The notes beneath the pieces were generated by a model. It saw only the letters and a program-made list of their open reading frames with translations. It had not been told where the DNA came from and did no database searches. A stretch of 64,000 bases of DNA, from contig JACRHS010000020.1 of the NCBI GenBank assembly GCA_016217595.1, positions 1-64,000 of the forward strand, in the 5' to 3' direction. The position numbers and the translations under genes are program-made. Source of the DNA: Opitutia bacterium (GTDB lineage Bacteria > Verrucomicrobiota > Verrucomicrobiia > Opitutales > Opitutaceae). Below are positions 9,318-18,169 of the stretch, piece by piece. Within the stretch, counting starts at the first letter, position 1; each line of letters opens with the position of its first letter.

Positions 9318-10571
9318 TTAACGCGCCGCCGGCGGTTGGCCGGCCGAGCGAGCCTTTAACGCGAAGAGCAACAGACCCACGAGCAGCAGGCCGCCCGCCG
9401 AAAATTGGAAGACGCGGGCGAGATCGACTTGCGCGTCCTTCAGCCAGCCGCCGACGTAGATCAGCAGGCCGCCCATCGAGACGCCGACAAAATTCAGCAG
9501 ACCGTAGCCGGTGGCGCTGTACCGCTCGTCGCAGACCGAGCGCAACATCGGCATCAGGTTGGCGTCGAAAAATCCGCGGCCCAATCCGTACACCACCAGC
9601 CCGGCGATCGCCAGCGGCAGGAGTTCGGCGTTGATGCCGAGGAAGAGACACGGCGCCACCACGCAATAGCCCAGCGCCGGCACCAGCGCCCGCGCCCGCG
9701 GCTGCGTGCGGCTCCACCGGTCGGCCCAGATGCCGCCGATCAGCACGCCGGCAAACGAGGCGATCTGGATGTAACCCGTCGCAGTCATACCCGCCGCGCC
9801 CAAACCGAGTTTGTAGTGATCGCGCAGGTAAGTCGGCAGCCAGCCGTAAATGCCCCAGTTGGCGATGCCGACCAACGCGCTGACCAGCAGGAGCACGAGA
9901 AATGCCGGCTGACGGAACAGCGCCTGCAGCGCCGCCATCGCGCTGATTTTCTCGGTCTCGCTTTTGACGGAGGTCGCTGGCACCGCCGCCGCCGGCGCAT
10001 CGCGCAGTACAAAAATCGTGATGATCGCGTAAACCACGCCGAACAGGCCGAACCACTGGAAGCCAGCGCGCCAGCCATAGTGTTCGGCGATGAAGCCGCC
10101 CACGCCGCCCAACGCCGCCCCCGCATAGATGCCGCTCATGTGCAGCCCCGTGGCCAGCGACCGCGTCGGCCCCCGATGATAATCGGCGATCAACGCGAGC
10201 GCCGCCGGGATGTAGCAGGCTTCGCTCAGCCCCATCACCGCCCGGGCGATCAACAGCCCTTCAAAGCTGTGCATATAACCGGTGGCCCACGTCACCGCCG
10301 ACCAGATGAAGAGACTCGCGATGATCACTCCGCGCCGGCTGAACCGGTCGGCGAGATAGCCGCCAAACGGACTGAAGATGCCGTAGATCCAGAGGAAAAC
10401 CGCGGTGAGCAGACCGAATTGCGCATCGGTCATCGTGATGTCCGCTTTGAGCGGATCACGCATGGTGGTGATCATCAGCCGGTCGAGGTAATTGAGCAAC
10501 GCCACCACCCAGAGCAGCGCCACCGTCATCCAAGCGCGGGAGAACAAAGGCAATTTGGTCGGACTAGTCAT
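9318..10571 (-). CDS. MFS transporter (sugar acid/sialic acid type)
   Basis: 417 residues and about 12 predicted membrane segments. The first helix carries NYLDRLMITTM, typical of anion:cation-symporter-type MFS proteins. The loop between helices 2 and 3 has GGYLADRFSRRGV, the conserved MFS GxxxDRxxRR-type motif. In NanT and related carriers this family brings free sialic acid or sugar acids across the inner membrane. Its place between a Kelch mutarotase and an aldolase, downstream of nanA, supports sialic acid import. A spacing of 13 bases on each side indicates co-transcription. Confidence 0.85.
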   Translation of the reverse strand: MTSPTKLPLFSRAWMTVALLWVVALLNYLDRLMITTMRDPLKADITMTDAQFGLLTAVFLWIYGIFSPFGGYLADRFSRRGVIIASLFIWSAVTWATGYMHSFEGLLIARAVMGLSEACYIPAALALIADYHRGPTRSLATGLHMSGIYAGAALGGVGGFIAEHYGWRAGFQWFGLFGVVYAIITIFVLRDAPAAAVPATSVKSETEKISAMAALQALFRQPAFLVLLLVSALVGIANWGIYGWLPTYLRDHYKLGLGAAGMTATGYIQIASFAGVLIGGIWADRWSRTQPRARALVPALGYCVVAPCLFLGINAELLPLAIAGLVVYGLGRGFFDANLMPMLRSVCDERYSATGYGLLNFVGVSMGGLLIYVGGWLKDAQVDLARVFQFSAGGLLLVGLLLFALKARSAGQPPAAR

Positions 10572-10584
10572 GAAAAAGGGGAGT

Positions 10585-11631
10585 TTATTTTAGGGAAGCA
10601 GCCCACACCGCCGGCGAACGCACGCCCGGCCGGGCCTCGCCACCAGGGACAACGAGACGATCCTGCCACGTGGTGGCCGTGGTGGTCACGAGAGAAAACG
10701 GCACTTCGCCAGCCGGGCTCCACGTATTCGAAGCCGGATCATAGGCCAGCACTTCGCGCGGAAATCCACGGTGCGCCGTCGGCGCCACGCTGACTTGCGC
10801 GCCATCGTCGCCACCCAGCACCAGCACGCGTCCCGCCACCGCTGTCGCGGGCGTCGGCGCCGCCACGACCGGATGCGGCAAATCCGCGAGCCGTTTCCAA
10901 CCCGAGCAGGGTTGATAACGCCACGCGTCGCGCAGCCATTCGCGCTGCGTCTTGCCGGCGGCATCCGCCACCAGGCGTGCGCCGCCACAGAGATAAAATG
11001 CGCCGTCGAGCGCCGCCGCCGTGGCGAGAAACCGCTCCGGTCCCGGGCAGGTCGGCAGCGTCTGCCAGCCGGCGTCCAGCTTGTCCAAGTCGAGCGCGTA
11101 GCAGACGTTTTGCGCCTGCGTGGCGTCGGGCCGCTCCAGGCCGCCCGCGATATAAATCGTGCGGCCGACCAGCGCGCCGGCGCATTGCGCCAACGGCTTG
11201 GGCAGCGCCGGCCACGCGGCGAACTCAACCGCCTTGCCGTTCCACTTGGCCAGCCACACCTCGGCAAAATTTCGCTTCGCATCGCCGCCGCCGATCAGCA
11301 CCCAGCCCTCGGCCACGTTGAGCGACACGCCGTAGCCGTTGGGGCACGGGAGCCGACCCGCGTCGCCCCACGCCGTCGCGCCGGGCGCGAGCGCAAACAC
11401 GCGGTCGTACCAGACCTTGGTGCCGCCTTCCCACGGACGCTTGTCGGGGAAGTTGGCGCCGCCGGCGACGAGCAACACATCGCAGCTCACGCCGGCAAAA
11501 CTACCCGCGAAACCTTCGCGGTCCGGCAACGCCGGGAGAGACTGCCAGGCGAGATTCTGCCCGGCGATCAGAGAGGTGGTCATGAGACAAAGGGCCGCAC
11601 AGGCCGCGAGGGTGGAAGAGATGGGTTTCAT
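10585..11631 (-). CDS. nanM: Kelch-repeat mutarotase, NanM-like (N-acetylneuraminate epimerase family)
   Basis: 348 residues from the ATG at 11631, which begins a signal peptide (TLAACAALCLMTTSLIAG). Kelch blades are visible as DVLLVAGGANFP, WVLIGGGD, TIYIAGGLERPD, AFYLCGGARLV, RVLVLGGDDGA and RLVVPGGEARPG, which is a six-bladed propeller of the cyclically permuted mutarotase type. NanM interconverts alpha and beta anomers of sialic acid in the periplasm, so the transporter receives the preferred form. Its position in the operon nanA-Kelch-MFS-DapA supports that role. A second, more divergent copy lies at 25335. Assignment to NanM rests on fold and context. Confidence 0.75.
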   Translation of the reverse strand: MKPISSTLAACAALCLMTTSLIAGQNLAWQSLPALPDREGFAGSFAGVSCDVLLVAGGANFPDKRPWEGGTKVWYDRVFALAPGATAWGDAGRLPCPNGYGVSLNVAEGWVLIGGGDAKRNFAEVWLAKWNGKAVEFAAWPALPKPLAQCAGALVGRTIYIAGGLERPDATQAQNVCYALDLDKLDAGWQTLPTCPGPERFLATAAALDGAFYLCGGARLVADAAGKTQREWLRDAWRYQPCSGWKRLADLPHPVVAAPTPATAVAGRVLVLGGDDGAQVSVAPTAHRGFPREVLAYDPASNTWSPAGEVPFSLVTTTATTWQDRLVVPGGEARPGVRSPAVWAASLK

Positions 11632-11659
11632 GGCTGCGGGAGCGCCGCATCCGCGTCGG

Positions 11660-12574
11660 TTAAGGTTTGCTCGCAAAATCGAAGAAGCCCACGGACGTCA
11701 GTGCCGCGCGCAACTCCTGTTCCATGGCCTCCGGCGGCTGACGCAAGGGCAGCCGCACCGGCCCGCAATCGACGCCGATGAGTTTCATGATCATCTTGCC
11801 GATCGGCAGACCGCCGCGGGCGTTCATCACATCGATGAAGGCGCGCGCCTTGGCCTGCTCCTTCGCCGCCGTCGCCAGATCGCCCGCCGCGAAGGCCTGC
11901 ATGACCTTCTGGTAAACCGGCGCCGCATAGTTGTAAGTGCTGCCCACCGCGCCGGGCGCACCCAGCTTCAACCCATCGAGCAGGATTTCATCGCGCCCGA
12001 AAAGGATCGCGTAACGCCCGTCGGCAAACGCCCGCGCCGACTGGTAATCGGCCAGATCCTCGTAGGTGAATTTCACGCCCACCAACGTCGGGATCTTGCC
12101 GTCCGCTTCGCGCAGGAAGTCGGTGGCCGTGATGTTCAGCCCGGTCATCGACGGCATGTGGTAATAAAAGAACGGCAGCGTGGGCGCAGCGGCCGCGACT
12201 TCGCGACACCACGCGACCAGCTCGACCACCCCCGGCGGCTTGAAGAAACTCGGCGCAATCGTGGCGATGGCGTCCGCGCCAATCTCCTGCGCATGCCGGG
12301 CGAAGCTGCGGCTCTCCTGAATGCTCGAATGGCCGACATGGACGATGAGCTTGAGCCCGGCCGGGGCGGCCTGCCGCCACGCCGAGGCCAGCTGCAAACG
12401 CTCGGTGGTGGTCAGACTCGCACCCTCGCCGGTGGTGCCGCAGATGAAAGCGCCCTTGACGTCGTTGCGCGCCAGCAACGTTGCCAGTCGCGGCACGACA
12501 TCGAGCGCCACCGCGCCGTCAGATTTAAAGGGAGTGAAAGGTGCGGCGACCAGGCCGTGGAGGGGAGACTTCAT
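11660..12574 (-). CDS. nanA: N-acetylneuraminate lyase
   Basis: 304 residues. Class I aldolase barrel with FICGTTGEGASLT (GTTGE at 46-50), catalytic Tyr138 in FFYYHMPSMTG, Schiff-base Lys168 in LVGVKFTYEDL, and the sialic-acid-lyase signature FGRDE (192-196) followed by GAVGSTYN. It cleaves N-acetylneuraminate to pyruvate and N-acetylmannosamine in the cytoplasm. It is the first gene of a four-gene minus-strand operon (NanA, Kelch mutarotase, MFS, DapA-like). It is a close paralogue of the lyase at 20303, with catalytic residues at identical positions. A degenerate operator lies 75 bases upstream. Confidence 0.92.
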   Translation of the reverse strand: MKSPLHGLVAAPFTPFKSDGAVALDVVPRLATLLARNDVKGAFICGTTGEGASLTTTERLQLASAWRQAAPAGLKLIVHVGHSSIQESRSFARHAQEIGADAIATIAPSFFKPPGVVELVAWCREVAAAAPTLPFFYYHMPSMTGLNITATDFLREADGKIPTLVGVKFTYEDLADYQSARAFADGRYAILFGRDEILLDGLKLGAPGAVGSTYNYAAPVYQKVMQAFAAGDLATAAKEQAKARAFIDVMNARGGLPIGKMIMKLIGVDCGPVRLPLRQPPEAMEQELRAALTSVGFFDFASKP

Positions 12575-12648
12575 GGAGAATGAAAGGGTTGTGACCGAAG
12601 CGTGAAGTCAGCATGCCGGACCACAGGCTCGAAACGAGCGCGCAGAGG

Positions 12649-12667
12649 TGGTTCTTAAAGAGTACCT
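12649..12667. promoter_or_regulatory. candidate operator upstream of nanA operon (degenerate)
   Basis: TGGTTCTTAAAGAGTACCT keeps GGT and ACC at the same spacing as the strong 19-bp palindromes elsewhere, with A/T-rich inner arms. It lies 75 bases before the nanA start. The rest of 12575-12814 shows no gene. Confidence 0.3.
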
Positions 12668-12814
12668 GTGAGGCCACCGACCGATCTATCATCACCTGAA
12701 CAAAAAGGTCGCTTTCGTCGGAAAAATTGGGGAAACGATGCGGCCTTGGTCCGGTCGTCCACACCGCCACACTGCGCCTCCATCGGCGCGATGCCGCGTT
12801 GTCCACCGGTTCAC

Positions 12815-12890
12815 GGGCCTATAGCTCAACGGTCAGAGCAGAGGACTCATAATCCTTTGGTTCTGGGTTCGAATCCCAGTGGGCCCACCA
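12815..12890 (+). tRNA. tRNA with CAT anticodon (Ile2 or elongator Met)
   Basis: 76 bases forming a full cloverleaf: acceptor GGGCCTA / TGGGCCC, D stem GCTC/GAGC, anticodon stem GAGGA/TCCTT with loop CTCATAA (anticodon CAT), and T stem CTGGG/CCCAG with TTCGAAT. The discriminator base is A and CCA is encoded. The loop context GACTCATAATC resembles tRNA-Ile(CAU), whose C34 is modified to lysidine, but elongator Met tRNAs share much of it, so the amino acid is left open. It marks the left border of the low-GC island, as expected for a tRNA integration site. Confidence 0.95.
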
Positions 12891-13188
12891 CGAAAAGTCA
12901 CTGTCCCCTTTCTGTACCCCTTTAGCAGTCCCGACGCTTTCGGCAGGTAACAACAGACGTCAGCAGTGGGACCGAGATTTTTTGGACATGGGTCACTAAG
13001 ATTTGCCCATGCAAATTGAATCACAATTGAGCTTCCCTGAAACGGGGCTCAGCGGCGAGAGGGCCACGGTGAAGCCCCAGCACCACTGAGTCCGGAAACC
13101 CATCTGCCCGGCACAACCACTGGTCTAGGCCAGCGCACCCCAGCGGCGTCCGACCGCATCGCCTTGAGGTGCGCTTCGGTTCGTGCCA
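12891..13188. other. tRNA-proximal island leader, no gene seen
   Basis: 298 bases between the tRNA and the first island gene, visibly poorer in GC than the nan operon. AT-rich patches at 12975-13030 could hold the promoter of the three-gene cassette. I found no convincing coding frame and no repeat of the tRNA 3' end. Confidence 0.5.
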
Positions 13189-13692
13189 ATGAATTCTACC
13201 CCTGCGACAATGATCAACCCTCCGCTGCGTTACCAAATTCTGCCGCTCGGTTCGCGTTATGAAATTACGTCGCCTACGGGGAAGAACCATTTTGAAGCAC
13301 CTGCTTCGACCGACAAGCTGAGCAAAATCTACGCGTTGGTGGACGGCCAAACCGTGCTCTATGTCGGCATGACTGGCCAACCGATGGCGAATCGACTACG
13401 GGGCGCATTCCAAGCCGCAGGAGAAACCGGGTATTACGGCTACAAGTGGAAGGCCCTCGGACACGCCATCGTTCTTCTCATCTGGATTTTGCCGGACTTA
13501 TTCCCACGCCACGAAGACAGAGAGGCAGTCGAGGCCGAAGTCATTTTTGAAATCAGAAACCAGTTGGGCTACTGGCCTCGCTGGCAAAACGAGATGCACT
13601 TCTGGAACGCTCAATCGACGACGCGAGCTATCGCGCAAAAGATCTTTGGTGACATCAAAACTGAAGTCGGAGGTGGCACTGCGTCCCCATGA
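13189..13692 (+). CDS. GIY-YIG-like nuclease protein, first gene of island cassette
   Basis: 167 residues from ATG 13189 (GTG 13183 and ATG 13210 are alternatives in frame). The core KIYALVDGQTVLYVGMTGQ fits the GIY-(x)10-YVG strands of the GIY-YIG fold. It is followed by the Arg-bearing ANRLRGAF helix, and then by a Glu/Asn-containing region EAEVIFEIRNQLGYWPRWQNEMHF, where the metal-binding Glu and the terminal Asn of the family are expected. Proteins of this fold cut DNA as homing, repair, restriction or phage-defence nucleases. The stop overlaps the next gene's start by 4 bases (ATGA), implying translational coupling with the PLD nuclease. Its GC content is lower than the flanking nan genes. 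The specific role is unknown. Confidence 0.65.
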   Translation: MNSTPATMINPPLRYQILPLGSRYEITSPTGKNHFEAPASTDKLSKIYALVDGQTVLYVGMTGQPMANRLRGAFQAAGETGYYGYKWKALGHAIVLLIWILPDLFPRHEDREAVEAEVIFEIRNQLGYWPRWQNEMHFWNAQSTTRAIAQKIFGDIKTEVGGGTASP

Positions 13693-16226
13693 GCACCGCG
13701 CCCGTTCAACCGCGCACAGCACTGGATCTGATCACGCAAGCGAAGTGGGAGAGCGCTTTGTTCGGCACATATGCTCTTAGTCTCTCATTCTTCGAAAGCA
13801 GCCTGTTGAAGGAGGGTTTGATTCGCCACGGATGCCGCTCAATTGATGTTGTTGCTGATGTTGAGGGCTACAGCGCTAGTTTGAGTGAACGGAAGTCGTC
13901 ACGGGTTGGGATTGAATACCGCCTAATTCCCGCCGCCCAAGAAGGCGGGATTTTCCATCCCAAGATCACGCTACTCTCGGGACCCTCGGGGAACTTCCTG
14001 CTGATTGGCAGTGGGAATCTGACGCACGGCGGTTTCGGGAGAAATCTAGAGGTGCTGGAAATCGTAAGCCTTGAAATCCAACCCAGCCTCTATCCCCAGC
14101 TCCGGCTCCTTTTTGAATCACTTGGCCAACGACCGAAGATCCGATTCGGCGAGAACGATTGGCTGAGTCGTTGGGTAGCGTGGTGTGAACAAAAGGGCGG
14201 TAGCGTCCAAGATGACGGCGCGTTTCCACGCTTAGTTCATTCCACCATCCAGCCAGCGGCTGATCAACTGGTGGCGGAGGCCAAGCGACACGGAGTGGTT
14301 GCTGAACTCCGCGTGCTCTCGCCTTTCTTCGATCCCGACGGGGACGGCATCCTTACTTTCGCGGAGCGTCTTGGCGCGCAAAGGCTGGTGGTCGGATTAC
14401 CAGAAGGCCGAGAGGAGTTATCCTCGTTTCCGTTTTCCAAACATCGGCAAACCAAAGTGACCATCCTCGCAGCAACCGTCATCGCTCCCGCGCCCGACCG
14501 TCGCCTCCACGCAAAATGGTTCGAACTCGTCTTTGAAGACGGCCATCGGCTCGTGCTGACAGGCAGCGTCAATGCGACCCGGAAATCACTCATCTCTGCC
14601 GACAACATTGAGATTGGCTTGCTGCGGCGCGAAGCAGGCGATGCCGCTTCACCGCTAGCGTGGACCAGGTGCGCAACTCCGAAGAAGCATGTGCCGTGCG
14701 CCTTCTTTGCCAACGCGGGAAAAGGCGTCGCCATCATCCACAGCACACTCCAAATGCCCAAAGAGATTCGCGGGACGATTCTCATGAAGGGCACCGTCGA
14801 GGGTAGATGGGAAGGAACTCTGGAATGGCCTGATGGAACTCAATTAACCGTCAAAGTTGACGCAGACGTCGACGGAAATTTTCACACCGTCGTCCCTTTT
14901 TCCGGCCAGGAAGCTTCGTTCACCAGCCTGCAACTGCAGCTACTGCAGGTCTCGACGGGACTCTTCGCACGCGGTTGGGTGCAAAATGAAACTCTCTTGG
15001 AAGTGGGTCGAAAAGGATTCATTTCGGCGTCTTCGCTTTCGCGCATCGTCGCAGGCACTAGCGGGATGGAAGACGACATCGAGCTCTTCACGAATCTTAC
15101 GAGCAAGATCCACGACTTGCTGGCTGTTTTCTCGGAGTCTCCGAGCTCGGTGTTGCCGTCGAAATCATCGACCGATGGAGCGCCCGAGGGTGGAAACGAA
15201 GACCCGAACCAAAACAGAATCGTCGATCTTGCCGAACTGACCCCTGGGTCGCGCCGTTTGGTCCAACCGCACTACAGCGTGCCGGGATCATCTGAAGATG
15301 GCGAAATTCTGGTCAAGCTCATGCGCCTGCTTCGTCGAAGTCTCCTTCGAAATGAATCCGCTCCCGCAGCAGCGGGTGGATCGTCGAGCGACGAAAGTGC
15401 TGAACTCGAAAATCCGAACAACAACGAAGAAGCCTCCAATACCGCGCAGAAAAGAAAGCAACAGCGGATGTTGGACGCCCTGAGCGTGTTCGAAAGACGA
15501 CTAATCGAAATCATTGATGCAGCTTCGCCAGGGAACGAGCGGGGATCCGCTTTCGTGATGTGGCTCGAAATCGCACTGCCACCTCGGGTCAAGCGGCTCC
15601 CAGAACGAGTAGAGGCGATCAACTTCTTACGGCAGTGGTTCTTTGCCGTCACGGAGACGCAACATGCTTCGCACGGCCCAACGGGGTTGGCGGAGTATGT
15701 GGCCGCCGTCGGTCTCTACCTGACGCTAACTTTGATTGCGCGAACTTCAGTCGAGAGTGCCGAACGTCGGCGTGGAATCGCGATGATCCACGAACGCCTG
15801 TGTGCGTATTTTCAAGCCGAGCTGACCGAGGATTTACTTCGCTCGGTAAATGTCAGCGAGCAGCACTGGCCGCCGATCCTGACGATTCTTCTCGGAGAAT
15901 TGCCGCCCAAACACGGCGTCAGTTTCGGACTCTCGAACTTACTCGCTAGCCCGACGATTGAGCAGCAGCTCAAACTGGTGGAATCTGCAGTGCGCGGACG
16001 GACGCCGTTGCCACCTGGGCTCTCGCTTGCTTCATGCCGATTCGGCAAAGAATTTCTCAAAGAGGCAGAGCGCGGGCGGCGGCCTAGCGCACAGCGTGCG
16101 CTAGCCAATTCGACCACTTGCCCAGCTTGTCACTTGCGCATGAGCGCAGAATCCATTGCAGAATTGAGCAGCGTCCGGTTCTCGCAGTGCAGCAACTGCG
16201 GCAAATATCTCTACGCCACAACCTGA
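13689..16226 (+). CDS. phospholipase D-like (double HKD) nuclease with C-terminal zinc ribbon
   Basis: 845 residues. Two HKD-type half-sites can be read. The first is His90/Lys92 in IFHPKITLL with GSGNLTHGGF (GSGN 107-110). The second is His274/Lys276 in RLHAKWFEL with TGSVNATRKS (GSVN 292-295) and a trailing NIEIG. This arrangement forms one PLD-superfamily active site, as in nucleases such as BfiI, Nuc and the PLD proteins of defence systems. The middle (about 320-560) is unassigned. A low-complexity Ser/Glu/Asn-rich linker lies at about 480-600, and the last 40 residues hold CPAC...CSNC, a zinc ribbon. The gene starts inside the GIY-YIG stop and ends 4 bases before the third gene. Broad defence or DNA-processing function is inferred; no named system was matched. 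Confidence 0.75.
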   Translation: MSTAPVQPRTALDLITQAKWESALFGTYALSLSFFESSLLKEGLIRHGCRSIDVVADVEGYSASLSERKSSRVGIEYRLIPAAQEGGIFHPKITLLSGPSGNFLLIGSGNLTHGGFGRNLEVLEIVSLEIQPSLYPQLRLLFESLGQRPKIRFGENDWLSRWVAWCEQKGGSVQDDGAFPRLVHSTIQPAADQLVAEAKRHGVVAELRVLSPFFDPDGDGILTFAERLGAQRLVVGLPEGREELSSFPFSKHRQTKVTILAATVIAPAPDRRLHAKWFELVFEDGHRLVLTGSVNATRKSLISADNIEIGLLRREAGDAASPLAWTRCATPKKHVPCAFFANAGKGVAIIHSTLQMPKEIRGTILMKGTVEGRWEGTLEWPDGTQLTVKVDADVDGNFHTVVPFSGQEASFTSLQLQLLQVSTGLFARGWVQNETLLEVGRKGFISASSLSRIVAGTSGMEDDIELFTNLTSKIHDLLAVFSESPSSVLPSKSSTDGAPEGGNEDPNQNRIVDLAELTPGSRRLVQPHYSVPGSSEDGEILVKLMRLLRRSLLRNESAPAAAGGSSSDESAELENPNNNEEASNTAQKRKQQRMLDALSVFERRLIEIIDAASPGNERGSAFVMWLEIALPPRVKRLPERVEAINFLRQWFFAVTETQHASHGPTGLAEYVAAVGLYLTLTLIARTSVESAERRRGIAMIHERLCAYFQAELTEDLLRSVNVSEQHWPPILTILLGELPPKHGVSFGLSNLLASPTIEQQLKLVESAVRGRTPLPPGLSLASCRFGKEFLKEAERGRRPSAQRALANSTTCPACHLRMSAESIAELSSVRFSQCSNCGKYLYATT

Positions 16227-16230
16227 AGCG

Positions 16231-17820
16231 ATGAACCTCGATACCTCTCTACTACCAGTTGGTCCACGCCTCATAGATACTCTCACAGAGGAACGCGGTG
16301 GCGTCGATTATCTCAACCTCAGACAGGTCAACCTCGACCTCATGGTCGCATGCATACCGGGCCAAAACAACGTTACTTCAAACGTTCGGTCTTACAGCGT
16401 GATGTGCTGGATCTATTGGAAGATCTTCGAAGAAACCGAACGCCGAAAGAAAAGGAACACCTCAACCGAGGAGATTCGTGTTTTCCGCGAGAAGGTTGAA
16501 TCGTATTTTCTTTGGGGCCACCTGCAAAACCAAGTCGGTGGTGTCGCCGGGACAAGATCAAGGCCGCCAAACAATGGACGGGGGAAAGTAAGCTTGCAAT
16601 TTGCCGACTGGAAGCGGTCGGCGGATAACACAAGCATCCAAGCTGCCGTTCGATACGGCCCTTCGCTGACGGAGCTGGGACTCTTGGAGAAGAGCGCTCC
16701 AGGCGTCTATCACGTCACAGAGACCGGGGAAGCGCTGGCGGCTGCACTCGACCAACAACTGAGGAAAAGTACAGCCTACGATAAACTGTCAGACTTATCG
16801 ACTGACACGGGAACGTTGGCCGAAGCCGAAGCACTTTTCCCTTTCTGGCGATCCGACAGAACCAGCCGACCGGAGCAAATAGCGATGCAAGCTGTGCTGT
16901 TTGATTTTCAGCAGATCGACGACATCCGCTCGCCGATGGGTCGTCGCAGCGCCTTCATCTACGCGATCACGCAAGTGCTGCAGTCCAATCGCAGCCCACT
17001 TAGTCTTGAGGAAATTCGGGACGGACTGGCTTATCGCCGGACCCGGAAGGGCGGGTCGATTGATCTACCGCCTGGACCAAGAGAGGTAACAGACTATTGG
17101 TTCATACTTCAGTCGCGCCAATTACAGCGCATCGCTCTGGAAGTCGCGATGGGGTGGATGGAGGAAAAAATGCAGGGCGATGATTGCGCGAGTATCGAGG
17201 ATGTCGTGCGGGCTGCCACTAAACTGCTCACTAAGCCGCCTAAGATCCAAGATTCTTCGCCGCTGTTAGCTTTGGTTCGGAGCAGCGCTCGCCTCATATC
17301 GACAGAGCAGGAGTTCTTCGTCGCCATCGACGACGATCCCGAGCGTCATGACTTACAATCTGTTGCCTCCTGCATCGTTGATCTGCTCGGAGAAAGTTTC
17401 GACGAGGCGTTTCGCGAGTCGATGCGAGCGCTGTTCCTGCTGAGCAACTGCGACGCTTGGTTGAGATCCGACTCTCGTTACAAGGATTTGATTCTACGGG
17501 GCGGAGCGATGCGAATTTCGCTGCGCTATTGGTCTGAAACGGTCGCCAAGTTTCAACACGCGCCCATCAGTGATTTTCTCCGCTACTTTTTCGAAAGCCT
17601 GATTTTTAGCCAGCATCTCGCGGTGGCGACCAATCGCTTCGATGGAGAAAGCTCCCGGCTAAGGTTCACCTTCGGCGAAGAGGGATTGGAATCGTTGGTC
17701 GATGAGCCCTGGCGTCCCGGCATCACCTTTGACCACCTTTACGCGCTCCTCCAGTTGCTGGTCAGTTCCGGCGTGCTAATGATCGACGACAAGGAGCGCT
17801 ACGAGTGTGTCTCAGGTTAG
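16231..17820 (+). CDS. unrecognised protein, third gene of island cassette
   Basis: 529 residues with no signal peptide or membrane segment. I do not recognise a family. A possible winged-helix stretch occurs around residues 140-175 (RYGPSLTELGLLEKSAPGVYHVTETGEAL), the sort of module seen in DNA-binding accessory proteins. The N-terminus includes SYSVMCWIYWKIFEE and an early basic helix (TERRKKRN). The remainder is predicted helical, with several short acidic patches. It starts 4 bases after the PLD gene, so all three genes form one operon. It could be a target-recognition or structural partner of the two nuclease-like proteins, but this is inference from position. Confidence 0.6.
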   Translation: MNLDTSLLPVGPRLIDTLTEERGGVDYLNLRQVNLDLMVACIPGQNNVTSNVRSYSVMCWIYWKIFEETERRKKRNTSTEEIRVFREKVESYFLWGHLQNQVGGVAGTRSRPPNNGRGKVSLQFADWKRSADNTSIQAAVRYGPSLTELGLLEKSAPGVYHVTETGEALAAALDQQLRKSTAYDKLSDLSTDTGTLAEAEALFPFWRSDRTSRPEQIAMQAVLFDFQQIDDIRSPMGRRSAFIYAITQVLQSNRSPLSLEEIRDGLAYRRTRKGGSIDLPPGPREVTDYWFILQSRQLQRIALEVAMGWMEEKMQGDDCASIEDVVRAATKLLTKPPKIQDSSPLLALVRSSARLISTEQEFFVAIDDDPERHDLQSVASCIVDLLGESFDEAFRESMRALFLLSNCDAWLRSDSRYKDLILRGGAMRISLRYWSETVAKFQHAPISDFLRYFFESLIFSQHLAVATNRFDGESSRLRFTFGEEGLESLVDEPWRPGITFDHLYALLQLLVSSGVLMIDDKERYECVSG

Positions 17821-17821
17821 A

Positions 17822-18100
17822 CTACGCCGCCACCGTTCGCCCTTGCGGCGAGAGTTGCGGTACATCCAGCGGCTCTTGGTTCAAAGCTTTCCGGCCCAGT
17901 AGCGATGGCACGATGCGCCTCGTTTTGTCGGCATAAAATGCCGCCGCTATAGCCACGGACCCGTGCCGAAACACCTTCGACGCGGCATAAAACCCGTAAC
18001 CCTCCGTCAACAGCCGCCCGTATTCCTTCCTGAGGGTGTGGGTCGGTGTGTGAGTTTCACTGACATGGCAGCGTTTCGTTTCGAGCGCTGGTGATCGCAG
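17822..18100 (-). pseudogene. tyrosine recombinase (integrase) C-terminal remnant
   Basis: Reading the minus strand from just after an in-frame stop at 18101-18103 to the stop at 17822-17824 gives about 92 residues. They include THTLRKEYGRLL (box II, H-x-L-R), YAASKVFRHGSVAIA (box III RH) and AAFYADKTRR, with the nucleophilic Tyr in the expected place. These are the last catalytic blocks of a phage-type integrase. The N-terminal DNA-binding half and the first catalytic Arg are absent. It lies 2 bases beyond the third cassette gene, on the opposite strand, and marks the right edge of the low-GC island. No start codon with context is evident, so it is treated as a broken gene. Confidence 0.7.
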
Positions 18101-18169
18101 TTATTATTCACGGCCTCCTCGCCCACGTTTCAGATTGGCCGGGCGTCAAATCGCGGTGAGTGTGCCGCG

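Noticed and set aside
12833-13024. Minus-strand frame containing GPTGIRTQNQRIMSPLL
   Set aside because: This peptide is the reverse translation of the tRNA at 12815-12890, a common false protein.
12815-18103. DISARM, Dpd or other known PLD-containing defence systems
   Set aside because: No helicase, methyltransferase or other required partners are visible beside the PLD gene.
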